From Brassica napus (Eukaryota; Streptophyta; Magnoliopsida; Brassicales; Brassicaceae), in NCBI RefSeq assembly GCF_020379485.1, contig NC_063450.1, positions 50,248,681 to 50,312,680 of the forward strand: 64,000 nucleotides of DNA, in the 5' to 3' direction. The first letter of the stretch is position 1; every line of letters starts with the position of its first letter. A program made the translations under genes and the position numbers. The notes under the pieces are model-generated. The model searched no databases. It was given only the letters and a program-made list of their open reading frames with translations, and was not told the DNA's origin. This document shows positions 15,401-30,130 of the stretch, piece by piece.

Positions 15401-18400
15401 AAATTCTAGTTATCTTAATTTCTAATACACAATCCCAAATCTACAATAGTTCTCTATAAAACGAAAACTTGCGAAAAATAGGAGGTTTTTCAAAAATTAT
15501 TTAAAAAATGCAACCTATTGATGAAAAAATCTGAAAGAATACTCATCTATTAACAAAAATTCTTGTTATATTAATCTCTAAGTCACAATCCCAAATCAAC
15601 AGTAGTCCTCTCTAAAAATGAAAACTTTCCAAAAATAGCAGCTTTCGTAAAAATCATTAAAAAAACAACTTTTTGATGAAAAAATCTGAAATAATATTTA
15701 TATATCAACAAAAAATTCTAGTTATCGTAATTTCTAATACACAATCTCAAATCTACAATAGTTCTCTATAAAACGAAAACTTGCGAAAAATAGGAGGTTT
15801 TTCAAAAAATTATTTAAAAAATGCAACCTATTGATGAAAAAATCTGAAAGAATACTCATCTATTAACAAAAATTCTTGTTATACTATTCTCTAAGTCACA
15901 ATCCCAAATCAACAGTAGTCCTCTCTAAAAATGAAAAATTTCCAAAAATAGCAGCTTTAGTAAAAATCATTAAAAAAACAACCTTTTGATGAAAAAATCT
16001 GAAATAATACTTGTATATCAAAAAAAAATTCTAGTTATCCTAATTTCTAATACACAATCCCAAATCTACAATAGTTCTCTATAAAAGCGAAAACTTCCGA
16101 AAAATAAGAGGTTTTTCAAAAATTATTTAAAAAATGCAACCTATTGATGAAAAAATCTGAAGAATACTCATCTATTAACAAAAATTCTTGTTATATTAAT
16201 CTCTAAGTCACAATCCCAAATCTACAATAGTCCTCTATAAAAATGAAAACTTTCCAAAAATAACAGCTTTCGCAAAATTTATTGAAAAATACAACTTTTT
16301 GATGAAAAAATCTGAAAGAATACTTATATATCAATAAAAATTCTTGTTATCCTAATTTCTAATACACAATCCCAAATCTACAATAGTTCTATATAAAAAT
16401 GAAAACTTCCGAAAAATAGGAGGTTTTTCAAAAATTATTTAAAAATACTACCTATTGATGAAAAAATCTGAAAGAATACTCATCTATTAACATAAATTCT
16501 TGTTATACTATTCTCTAAGTCACAATCCCAAATCTACAGTAGTGCTCTCTAAAAATGAAAACTTTCCAAAAATGGCAACTTTCGTAAAAATCATTAAAAA
16601 ACAACCTTTTGATGAAAAAATCTGAAAGAATACTTGTATATCAACAAAAAATTCTAGTTATCTTAATTTCTAATAGACAATCCCAAATCTACAATAGTTC
16701 TCTATAAAAAGAAAACTTGCGAAAAATATGAGGTTTTTCAAAAATTATTTAAAAAATGCAACCTATTGATGAAAAAATCTGAAAGAATACTCATCTATTA
16801 ACAAAAATTCTTGTTATATTAATCTCTAAGTCACAATCCCAAATCTACAGTAGTCCTCTATAAAAATGAAAACTTTCCAAAAATATCAGCTTTCGTAAAA
16901 ATCATTAAAAAACAACTTTTTGATGAAAAAATCTGAAAGAATACTTATATATCAACAAAAAATTCTAGTTATCTTAATTTCTAATACACAATCCCAAATC
17001 TACAATAGTTCTCTATTAAAACGAAGACTTCAAAAAAATAAGAGGTTTTTCAAAAATTATTTAAAAAATGCAACCTATTGATGAAAAAATCTGAAAGAAT
17101 ACTCATCTATTAACAAAAATTCTTGTTATACTATTCTATAAGTCACAATCTCAAATCTACAGTAGTACTCTATAAAAATGAAAACTTTCCAAAAATAGCA
17201 GCTTTCGTAAAAATTATTAAAAAAAAATAACCTTTTGATGAAAAAATATGAAATAAATCTTACATATCAACAAAAATTCTTGTTATCCTAATTTCTAATA
17301 CACAATCCCAAATCTACAATAGTTCTATATAAAAATGAAAACTTCCGAAAAATAGGAGTTTTTTCAAAAATTATTTAAAAATGCAACCTTTGGATGAAAA
17401 AATCTGAAAGAATAATCATCTATTAACAAAAATTCTTTTTATACTATTCTCTAAGTCAAAATCTCAAATCTACAATAGTCCTCTGTAAAAATGAAAACTT
17501 TCCAAAAATAGCAACTTTCGCAAAATTTATTGAAAAAATACAACTTTTTGATGAAAAAATATGAAAGAATACTTATATATCAATACAAATTCTAGTTATC
17601 CTAATTTCTAATACACAATCACAAATCTACAATAGTTCTATATAAAAATGAAAACTTCCAAAAAATAGGAGGTTTTTCAAAAATTATTTAAAAATGCAAC
17701 CTATTGATGAAAAAATCTGAAAGAATACTCATCTATTAACATAAATTCTTGTTATACTATTCTCTAAGTCACAATTCCAAATCAACAGTAGTCCTCTCTA
17801 AAAATGAAAACTTTCCAAAAATAGCAGCTTTCGTAAAAATCATTAAAAAAACAACATTTTGATGAAAAAATCTGAAAGAATACTTATATATCAACAAAAA
17901 ATTTTAGTTATCCTAATTTCTAATACACAATCCCAAATCTACAATAATTCTCTATAAAAACGAAAACTTCCAAAAAATAAGAGGTTTTTCAAAAATTATT
18001 TAAAAAATGCAACCTATTGATGAAAAAATGTGAAAGAATACTCATCTATTAACATAAATTCTTGTTATACTATTTTCTAAGTCACAATCTCAAATCAACA
18101 GTAGTCCTCTATAAAAATGAAAACTTTTCAAAAATAGCAGCTTTCGTAAAAATCATTAAAAAAACAACCTTTTGATGAAAAAATCTGAAATAATACTTAT
18201 ATATCAACAAAAAATTCTAGTTATCTTAATTTCTAATACATAATCCCAAATCTACAATAGTTCTCTATAAAACGAAAACTTGCGAAAAATAGGAGGTTTT
18301 TCAAAAATTATTTAAAAAATGCAACCTATTGATGAAAAAATCTGAAAGAATACTCATCTATTAACAAAAATTCTTGTTATACTATTCTCTAAGTCACAAT

Positions 18401-21400
18401 CCCAGATCAACAGTAGTCCTCTCTAAAAATGAAAACTTTCCAAAAATAGCAGCTTTAGTAAAAATCATTAAAAAAACAACCTTTTGATGAAAAAATCTGA
18501 AAGAATACTTATATATCAACAAAAAATTCTAGTTATCCTAATTTCTAATACACAATCCCAATTCTACAATAGTTCTCTATAAAAACGAAAACTTCCAAAA
18601 AATAGGAGGTTTTTCAAAAATTATTTAAAAAAATGCAACCTATTGATGAAAAAATCTTAATTAATACACATCTATTAAAAAAATTCTTGTTATACTATTC
18701 TCTAAGTCACAATCCCAAATCTACAATAGTCCTCTATAAAAATGAAAACTTTCCAAAAATAGCAGCTTTCGTAAAAATTATTTTAAAAAAATAACCTTTT
18801 GATGAAAAAATATGAAAGAAATCTTACATATCAACAAAAATTTTGTTATCCTAATTTCTAATACACAATCCCAAATCTACAATAGTTCTATATAAAAATG
18901 AAAACTTCCAAAAAATAGGAGGTTTTTCAAAAATTATTTAAAAATGCAACCTATTGATGAAAAAAAATCTGAAAGAATACTCATCTATTAACATAAATTC
19001 TTGTTATACTATTATCTAAGTCACAATCCCAAATCAACAGTAGTCCTCTATAAAAATGAAAACTTTCCAAAAATAGCAGCTTTCGTAAAAATCATTAAAA
19101 AAAACAACCTTTTGATGAAAAAATCTGAAAGAATACTTATATATCAACAAAAAATTCTAGTTATCCTAATTTCTAATACACAATCCCAAATCTACAATAG
19201 TTCTCTATAAAAACGAAAACTTCCAAAAAATAAGAGGTTTTTCAAAAATTATTTTAAAAATGCAACCTATTATTGAAAAAATGTGAAAGAATACTCATCT
19301 ATTAACATAAATTCTTGTTATACTATTTTCTAAGTCACAATCTCAAATCTACAGTAGTCCTCTACAAAAATGAAAACTTTTCAAAAATAGCAGCTTTCGT
19401 AAAAATCATTAAAAAAACAACCTTTTGATGAAAAAATCTGAAATAATACTTATATATCAACAAAAAATTCTAGTTATCTTAATTTCTAATACACAATCCC
19501 AAATCTACAATAGTTTTCTATAAAACGAAAACTTCCGAAAAATAGGAGGTTTTTCAAAAATTATTTAAAAAATGCAACCTATTGATGAAAAAATCTGAAA
19601 GAATACTCATCTATTAACAAAAATTCTTGTTATATTAATCTCTAAGTCACAATCCCAAATCTACAGTAGTCCTCTATAAAAATGAAAACTTTCCAAAAAT
19701 ATCAGCTTTCGTAAAAATCATTAAAAAACAACCTTTTGATGAAAAAATCTGAAAGAATACTTATATATCAACAAAAAATTCTAGTTATCCTAATTTCTAA
19801 TACACAATCCCAAATCTACAATAGTTGTCTATAAAAACGAAAACTTCCGAAAAATAAGAGGTTTTTCAAAAATTATTTAAAAAATGCAACCTATTGATGA
19901 AAAAATCTGAAAGAATACTCATCTATTAACAAAAATTCTTGTTATACTGTTCTCTAAGTCACAATCTCAAATCTACAGTAGTGCTCTGTAAAAATGAAAA
20001 CTTTCTAAAAATGGCAGTTTCGTAAAAATCATTTAAAAAAACAACATTTTGATGAAAAAATCTGAAAAAATACTTATATATCAACAAAAAATTCTAGTTA
20101 TCCTAATTTCTAATACACAATCCCAAATCTACAATAGTTGTCTATAAAAACGAAAACTTCCGAAAAATAAGAGGTTTTTCAAAAATTATTTAAAAATGCA
20201 ACCTATTGATGAAAAAATCTGAAAGAATACTCATCTATTAACAAAAATTCTTGTTATACTGTTCTCTAAGTCATAATCTCAAATCTACAGTAGTGCTCTG
20301 TAAAAATGAAAACTTTCTAAAAATGGCAGCTTTCGTAAAAATCATTAAAAAAAACAACCTTTTGATGAAAAAATACAACTTTTTGATGAAAAAATCTGAA
20401 AGAATACTTATATATCAATAAAAATTCTAGTTATCCGAATTTCTAATACACAATCCCAAATCTACAATAGTTCTATAAAAAATGAAAACTTCCGAAAAAT
20501 AGGAGGTTTTTCAAAAATTATTTAAAAATACAACATATTGATGAAAAAATCTGAAAGAATACTCATCTATTAACATAAATTCTTTTTATACTATTCTCTA
20601 AGTCACAATCCCAAATCTACAGTAGTCCTCTATAAAAATGAAAATTTTTCAAAAATAGCAGCTTTCGTAAAAATCATTAAAAAAAACAACCTTTTGATGA
20701 AAAAATCTGAAAGAATACTTATATATCAACAAAAAATTCTAGTTATCTTAATTTCTAATACACAATCCCAAATCTACAATAGTTCTCTATAAAAACAAAA
20801 CTTCAAAAAAATAAGAGGTTTTTCAAAAATTATTTAAAAAATGCAACCTATTGATGAAAAAATCTGAAAGAATACTCATTTATTAACAAAAATTCTTGTT
20901 ATACTATTCTCTAAGTCACAATCTCAAATCTACAGTAGTCCTCTATAAAAATGAAAACTTTCCAAAAATAGCAGCTTTCGTAAAAATCATTAAAAAAACA
21001 ACCTTTTGATGAAAAAATCTGAAAGAATACTTATATATCAACAAAAAATTCTAGTTATCCTAATTTCTAATACACAATCCCAAATCTACAATAGTTCTCT
21101 ATAAAAATGAAAACTTCCAAAAAATAGGAGGTTTTTCAAAAATTATTTAAAAAATGCAACCTATTGATGAAAAAATCTGAAAGAATACTCATCTATTAAC
21201 AAAAATTCTTGTTATATTAATCTCTAAGTCACAATCCCAAATCTACAATAGTCCTCTATAAAAATGAAAACTTTCCAAAAATAGCAGCTTTCGCAAAATT
21301 TATTGAAAAAATACAACTTTTTGATGAAAAAATCTAAAAGAATACTTATATATCAATAAAAATTCTAGTTATCCTAATTTCTAATACACAATCCCAAATC

Positions 21401-24400
21401 TACAATAGTTCTATATAAAAATGAAAACTTCTGAAAAATAGGAGGTTTTTCAAAAATTATTTAAAAATACAACCTATTGATCAAAAAATCTGAAAGAATA
21501 CTCATCAATTAACATAAATTCTTGTTATAATATTCTCTAAGTCACAATCCCAAATCTACAGTTGTGCTCTATAAAAATGAAAACTTTCCAAAAATGGCAG
21601 CTTTCGTAAAAATCATTAAAAAATAACCTTTTGATGAAAAAATCTGAAAGAATACTTATATATCAACAAAAAATTCTAGTTATCCTAATTTCTAATACAC
21701 TTTCCCAAATCTAAAATAGTTCTCTATAAAATGAAAAGTTCTGAAATATAGGAGGTTTTTCAAAAATTATTTAAAAAATGCAACCTATTGATGAAAAAAT
21801 CTGAAATAATACTCATCTATTAACAAAAATTCTTGTTATATTAATTTCTAAGTCACAATCCCAAATCTACAATAGTCCTCTATAAAAATGAAAACTTTCT
21901 AAAAATAGTAGCTTTCGTAAAAATTATTGAAAAAATACAACTTTTTAATGAAAAAATCTGAAAGAATACTTATATATCAATAAAAATTCTAGTTATCTTA
22001 ATTTTTAATACACAATCCAAATCTACAATAGTTCTATATAAAAATGAAAACTTCCGAAAAATAGGAGGTTTTTCAAAAATTATTTAAAGATGTAACCTAT
22101 TGATGAAAAAATCTGAAAGAATACTCATCAATTAACAAAAATTCTTTTTATACTATTCTCTAAGTCACAATCCCAAATCTACAGTAGTCCTCTATAAAAA
22201 TGAAAACTTTCCAAAAATAGCAGCTTTCGTAAAAATCATTAAAAAAAACAACCTTTTGATGAAAAAATCTGAAAGAATACTTATATATCAACAAAAAATT
22301 CTAGTTATCTTAATTTCTAATACACAATCCCAAATCTACAATAGTTCTCTATAAAAACAAAACTTCAAAAAAATAAGAGGTTTTTCAAAAATTATTTAAA
22401 AAATGCAACCTATTGATGAAAAAATCTGAAAGAATACTCATTTATTAACAAAAATTCTTGTTATACTATTCTCTAAGTCACAATCTCAAATCTACAGTAG
22501 TCCTCTATAAAAATGAAAACTTTCCAAAAATAGCAGCTTTCGTAAAAATCATTAAAAAAACAACCTTTTGATGAAAAAATCTGAAAGAATACTTATATAT
22601 CAACAAAAAATTCTAGTTATCCTAATTTCTAATACACAATCCCAAATCTACAATAGTTCTCTATAAAAATGAAAACTTCCAAAAAATAGGAGGTTTTTCA
22701 AAAATTATTTAAAAAATGCAACCTATTGATGAAAAAATCTGAAAGAATACTCATCTATTAACAAAAATTCTTGTTATATTAATCTCTAAGTCACAATCCC
22801 AAATCTACAATAGTCCTCTATAAAAATGAAAACTTTCCAAAAATAGCAGCTTTCGCAAAATTTATTGAAAAAATACAACTTTTTGATGAAAAAATCTAAA
22901 AGAATACTTATATATCAATAAAAATTCTAGTTATCCTAATTTCTAATACACAATCCCAAATCTACAATAGTTCTATATAAAAATGAAAACTTCTGAAAAA
23001 TAGGAGGTTTTTCAAAAATTATTTAAAAATACAACCTATTGATCAAAAAATCTGAAAGAATACTCATCTATTAACATAAATTCTTGTTATAATATTCTCT
23101 AAGTCACAATCCCAAATCTACAGTTGTGCTCTATAAAAATGAAAACTTTCCAAAAATGGCAGCTTTCGTAAAAATCATTAAAAAATAACCTTTTGATGAA
23201 AAAATCTGAAAGAATACTTATATATCAACAAAAAATTCTAGTTATCCTAATTTCTAATACACTTTCCCAAATCTAAAATAGTTCTCTATAAAATGAAAAG
23301 TTCTGAAATATAGGAGGTTTTTCAAAAATTATTTAAAAAATGACACCTATTGATGAAAAAATCTGAAATAATACTCATCTATTAACAAAAATTCTTGTTA
23401 TATTAATTTCTAAGTCACAATCCCAAATCTACAATAGTCCTCTATAAAAATGAAAACTTTCTAAAAATAGTAGCTTTCGTAAAAATTATTGAAAAAATAC
23501 AACTTTTTAATGAAAAAATCTGAAAGAATACTTATATATCAATAAAAATTCTAGTTATCTTAATTTTTAATACACAATCCAAATCTACAATAGTTCTATA
23601 TAAAAATGAAAACTTCCGAAAAATAGGAGGTTTTTCAAAAATTATTTAAAGATGTAACCTATTGATGAAAAAATCTGAAAGAATACTCATCAATTAACAA
23701 AAATTCTTTTTATACTATTCTCTAAGTCACAATCCCAAATCTACAGTAGTCCTCTATAAAAATGAAAACTTTCCAAAAATAGCAGCTTTCGTAAAAATCA
23801 TTAAAAAAAACAACCTTTTGATGAAAAAATCTGAAAGAATACTTATATATCAACAAAAAATTCTAGTTATCTTAATTTCTAATACACAATCCCAAATCTA
23901 CAATAGTTCTCTATAAAAACAAAACTTCAAAAAAATAAGAGGTTTTTCAAAAATTATTTAAAAAATGCAACCTATTGATGAAAAAATCTGAAAGAATACT
24001 CATTTATTAGCAAAAATTCTTGTTATACTATTCTCTAAGTCACAATCTCAAATCTACAGTAGTCCTCTATAAAAATGAAAAATTTCCAAAAATAGCAGCT
24101 TTCGTAAAAATCATTAAAAAAAACAACCTTTTGATGAAAAAATCTGAAAGAATACTTATATATCAACAAAAAATTCTAGTTATCCTAATTTCTAATACAC
24201 AATCCCAATTCTACAATAGTTCTCTATAAAAACGAAAACTTCCAAAAAATAGGAGGTTTTTCAAAAATTATTTAAAAAATGCAACCTATTGATGAAAAAA
24301 TCTGAAAGAAAACTTATATATCAATAAAAATTCTAGTTATCTTAATTTTTAATACACAATCCCAAATCTACAATAGTTCTATATAAAAATGAAAACTTCC

Positions 24401-27400
24401 AAAAAATAGAAGGTTTTTCAAAAATTATTTAAAAACGTAACCTATTGATGAAAAAATCTGAAAGAATACTCATCTATTAACAAAAATTCTTGTTATACTA
24501 TTCTCTAAGTCACAATCCCAAATCTACAATAGTCCTCTATAAAAATGAAAACTTTCCAAAAATAGCAGTTTTCGTAAAAATTATTAAAAAAAAATAACCA
24601 TTTGATGAAAAAATATGAAAGAAATCTTACATATCAACAAAAATTCTTGTTATCCTAATTTCTAATACACAATCCCAAATCTACAATAGTTCTATATAAA
24701 AATGAAAACTTCCGAAAAATAGGAGTTTTTTCAAAAATTATTTAAAAATGCAACATTTTGATGAAAAAATCTGAAAGAATACTCATCTATTAACAAAAAT
24801 TCTTGTTATACTATTCTCTAAGTCAAAATCCCAAATCTACAATAGTCCTCTGTAAAAATGAAAACTTTCCAAAAATAGCAGCTTTCGCAAAATTTATTGA
24901 AAAAATACAACTTTTTGATGAAAAAAATCTGAAAGAATACTTATATATCAATAAAAATTCTAGTTATCATAATTTCTAATACACAATCCCAAATCTACAA
25001 TAGTTCTATAAAAAATGAAAAATTCCGAAAAATAGGAGGTTTTTCAAAAATTATTTAAAAATACAACCTATTGATGAAAAAATCTGAAAGAATACTCATC
25101 TATTAACATAAATTCTTGTTATACTATTCTCTAAGTCACAATCCCAAATCAACAGTAGTCCTATATAAAAATGAAAACTTTCCAAAAATAGTAGCTTCCG
25201 TAAAAATCATTAAAAAAACAAACTTTTGATGAAAAAATCTGAAAGAATACTTATATATCAACAAAAAATTCTAGTTATCCTAATTTCTAGTACACAATCC
25301 CAAATCTACAATAGTTTTCTATAAAAACGAAAACTTCCAAAAAATAAGAGGTTTTTCTAAAATTATTTAAAAAATGCAACCTATTGATGAAAAAATCTGA
25401 AAGAATACTCATCTATTAACATAAATTCTTGTTATACTATTTTCTAAGTCACAATCTCAAATCTACAGTAGTCCTCTATAAAAATGAAAACTTTTCAAAA
25501 ATAATAGCTTTCGTAAAAATCATTAAAAAAACAACCTTTTGATGAAAAAATCTGAAATAATACTTATATATCAACAAAAAATTCTAGTTATCTTAATTTC
25601 TAATACACAATCCCAAATCTACAATAGTTCTCTATAAAACGAAAACTTCCGAAAAATAGGAGGTTTTTGAAAAATTATTTAAAAAATGCAACCTATTGAT
25701 GAAAAAATCTGAAAGAATACTCATCTATTAACAAAAATTCTTGTTATATTAATCTCTAGGTCACAATCCCAAATCTACAGTAGTCCTCTATAAAAATGAA
25801 AACTTTCCAAAAATATCAGCTTTCGTAAAAATCATTAAAAAACAACTTTTGATGAAAAAATCTGAAAGAATACTTATATATCAAATAAAAATTCTAGTTA
25901 TCCTAATTTCTAATACACAATCCCAAATCTACAATAGTTCTCTATAAAAACGAAAACTTCCAAAAAATAAGAGGTTTTTCAAAAATTATTTAAAAAATGC
26001 AACCTATTGATGAAAAAATCTGAAAGAATACTCATCTATTAACAAAAATTCTTGTTATACTGTTCTCTAAGTCACAATCTCAAATCTACAGTAGTGCTCT
26101 GTAAAAATTAAAACTTTCTAAAAATGGCAGCTTTCGTAAAAATCATTAAAAAAACAACCTTTTGATGAAAAAATCTGAAAGAATACTTATATATCAACAA
26201 AAAATTATAGTTATCCTAATTTCTAATACACAATCCCAAATCTACAATAGTTGTCTATGAAAACGAAAACTTCCAAAAAATAAGAGGTTTTTCAAAAATT
26301 ATTTAAAAAATGCAACCTATTGATGAAAAAAATCTGAAAGAATACTCATCTATTAACAAAAATTCTTGTTATACTATTCTCTAAGTCACAATCTCAAATC
26401 TAAAGTAGTCCTCTATAAAAATGAAAACTTTCCAAAAATAGCAGCTTTCGTAAAAATCATTAAAAAAAACAACCTTTTGATGAAAAAATCTGAAAGAATA
26501 CTTACATATCAACAAAAATTCTAGTTATCCTAATTTCTAATACACAATCCCAAATCTACAATAGTTCTATATAAAAATGAAAACTTCCGAAAAATAGGAG
26601 GTTTTTCAAAAATTATTTGAAAATGCAACCTATTGATAAAAAAATCTGAAAAAATACTCATCTATTAACAAAAATTCTTGTTATACTATTCTCTAAGTCA
26701 CAATCCCAAATCTACAGTAGTCCTCTATAAAAATGAAAACTTTCCAAAAATAGCAGCTTTCGTAAAAATCATTAAAAAAACAACCTTTTGATGAAAAAAT
26801 CTGAAAGAATACTTATATATCAACAAAAAATTCTAGTTATCCTAATTTCTAATACACAATCCCAAATTTACAATAGTTCTCTATAAAAACGAAAACTTCC
26901 AAAAAATAAGAGGTTTTTCAAAAATTATTTAAAAATGCAACTTATTGATGAAAAAATCTGAAAGAATACTTATCTATTAACAAAAATTCTTGTTATACTA
27001 TTCTCTAAGTCACAATCTCAAATCTAGAGTAGTCCTCTATAAAAATGAAAACTTTCCAAAAATAGCATCTTTCGTAAAAATCATTGAAAAAACAACATTT
27101 TGATGAAAAAATCTGAAAGAATACTTATATATCAATAAAAATTCTAGTTATCCTAATTTCTAATACACAATCCCAAATCTACAATAGTTCTCTATAAAAA
27201 CGAAAACTTCCAAAAAATAAGAGGTTTTTCAAAAATTATTTAAAAAATGCAACCTATTGATGAAAAAATCTGAAAGAATACTCATCTATTAACAAAAATT
27301 CTTGTTATACTGTTCTCTAAGCCACAATCTCAAATCTACAGTAGTGCTCTGTAAAAATGAAAACTTTCTAAAAATGGCAGCTTTCGTAAAAATCATTAAA

Positions 27401-30130
27401 AAAAACAACCTTTTGATGAAAAAATCTGAAATAATACTTATATATCAACAAAAAATTCTAGTTATCTTAATTTCTAATACACAATCCCAAATCTACAATA
27501 GTTCTCTATAAAAACGAAAACTTCCGAAAAATAAGAGGTTTTTCAAAAATTATTTAAAAAATGCAACCTATTGATGAAAAAATCTGAAAGAATACTCATC
27601 TATTAACAAAAATTCTTGTTATATTAATCTGTAAGTCACAATCCCAAATCTACAGTAGTCCTCTATAAAAATGAAAACTTTCCAAAAATAGCAGCTTCCG
27701 TAAAAATTATTGAATGATGAAAAAATCTGAAAGGATACTTATATATCAATAAAAATTCTAGTTATCCTAATTTTTAATACACAATCCCAAATCTACAATA
27801 GTTCTATATAAAAATGAAAACTTCCGAAAAATAGGAGGTTTTTCAAAAATTATTTAAAAATGTAACCTATTGATGAAAAAATCTGAAAGAATACTCATCT
27901 ATTAACAAAAATTTTTTTATACTATTCTCTAAGTCACAATCTCAAATCTACAATAGTCCTCTATAAAAATGAAAACTTCCAAAAATAGCAGCTTCCGTTA
28001 AAATCATTAAAAAAAACAACCTTTTGATGAAAAAATCTGAAAGAATACTTATATATCAACAAAAAATTCTAGTTATCCTAATTTCTAATACATAATCCCA
28101 AATCTACAATAGTTCTCTATAAAAACGAAAACTTCCGAAAAATAAGAGGTTTTTCAAAAATTATTTAAAAAATGCAACCTATTGATGAAAAAATCTGAAA
28201 GAATACTCATCTATTAACAAAAATTCTTGTTATACTATTCTCTAAGTCACAATCTCAAATCTACAGTAGTCCTCTATAAAAATGAAAACTTTCCAAAAAT
28301 AGCAGCTTTCGTAAAAATCATTAAAAAAAACAACATTTTGATGAAAAAATCTGAAAGAAAACTTATATATCCATAAAAATTCTAGTTATCTTATTTTTTA
28401 ATACACAATCCCAAATCTACAATAGTTCTATATAAAAATGAAAACTTCCAAAAAATAGAAGGTTTTTCAAAAATTATTTAAAAACGTAACCTATTGATGA
28501 AAAAATCTGAAAGAATACTCATCTATTAACAAAAATTCTTGTTATACTATTCTCTAAGTCACAATCCCAAATCTACAGTAGTCCTCTATAAAAATGAAAA
28601 CTTTCCAAAAATAGCAGCTTTCGTAAAAATCATTAAAAAAACAACCTTTTGATGAAAAAATCTGAAAGAATACTTATATATCAACAAAAATTCTAGTTAT
28701 CCTAATTTCTAATACACAATCCCAAATCTACAATAGTTCTCTATAAAAACGAAAACTTCCAAAAAATAAGAGGTTTTTCAAAAATTATTTAAAAATGCAA
28801 CCTATTGATGAAAAAATCTGAAAGAATACTTATCTATTAACAAAAATTCTTGTTATACTATTCTCTAAGTCACAATCCCAAATCTACAGTAGTCCTCTAT
28901 AAAAATGAAAACTTTCCAAAAATAGCATCTTTCGTAAAAATCATTAAAAAAACAACCTTTTGATGAAAAAATCTGAAAGAATACTTATATATCAATAAAA
29001 ATTCTAGTTACCCTAATTTCTAATACACAATCCCAAATCTACAATAGTTCTCTATAAAAACGAAAACTTCCAAAAAATAAGAGGTTTTTCAAAAATTATT
29101 TAAAAAATGCAACCTATTGATGAAAAAATATGAAAGAATACTCATCTATTAACAAAAATTCTTGTTATACTGTTCTCTAAGCCACAATCTCAAATCTACA
29201 GTAGTGCTCTGTAAAAATGAAAACTTTCTAAAAATGGCAGCTTTCGTAAAAATCATTAAAAAAAACAACCTTTTGATGAAAAAATCTGAAATAATACTTA
29301 TATATCAACAAAAAATTCTAGTTATCTTAATTTCTAATACACAATCCCAAATCTACAATAGTTCTCTATAAAACGAAAACTTCCGAAAAATAGGAGGTTT
29401 TTCAAAAATTATTTAAAAAATGCAACCTATTGATGAAAAAATCTGAAAGAATACTCATCTATTAACAAAAATTCTTGTTATATTAATCTCTAAGTCACAA
29501 TCCCAAATCTATAGTAGTCCTCTATAAAAATGAAAACTTTCCAAAAATAGCAGCTTTCGTAAAAATCATTAAAAAAAACAACCTTTTGATGAAAAAATCT
29601 GCAAGAATACTTATACATCAACAAAAAATTCTAGTTATCCTAATTTCTAATACACAATCCCAAATCTACAATAGTTCTCTATAAAAAAGAAAACTTCCGA
29701 AAAATAGGAGGTTTTTCATAAATTATTTAAAAAATGCAACCTATTGATGAAAAATTCTGAATGTATACTCATCTATTAACAAAAATTCTTGTTATACTAT
29801 TCTCTGAGTCACAATCCCAAATCTACAATAGTCCTGTATAAAAATGAAAACTTTCCAAAAATAGCACCTTTCGTAAAAATTATTAAAAAAAAACAACCTT
29901 TTGATGAAAAAATTTAAAAGAATATTTATATTTCAACAAAAATTCTAGTTATCCTAATTTCTAATACACAATCCCAAATCTACATTAGTTCTCTATAAAA
30001 ACGAAAACTTCCGAAAAATAGGAGGTTTTTCAAAAATTATTTAAAAAATACAACCTGTTGATGAAAAAATCTGATTGAAAACTCATCTATTAACAAAAAT
30101 TCTTGTTATACTAATCTCTAAGTCACAATC
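3400..30130. repeat. Homogenised dimeric core of the satellite
   Basis: Types A and B alternate with high similarity. Larger blocks are superimposed on the dimer. A 1562-bp unit repeats at 20811, 22373 and 23935. A roughly 1.85-kb unit recurs from about 5.9 to 7.8 kb. A roughly 1.9-2.2-kb unit recurs at about 8.9, 11.1 and 13.3 kb. A 1860-bp shift relates 27302 and 29162. The segment near 11.6-13.4 kb recurs near 18.5-20.3 kb with a 6953-bp offset. Some type-A monomers lack about 13 bp (TTATTGAATGATGAAAA, for example near 4090, 5941 and 7786). Confidence 0.85.
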
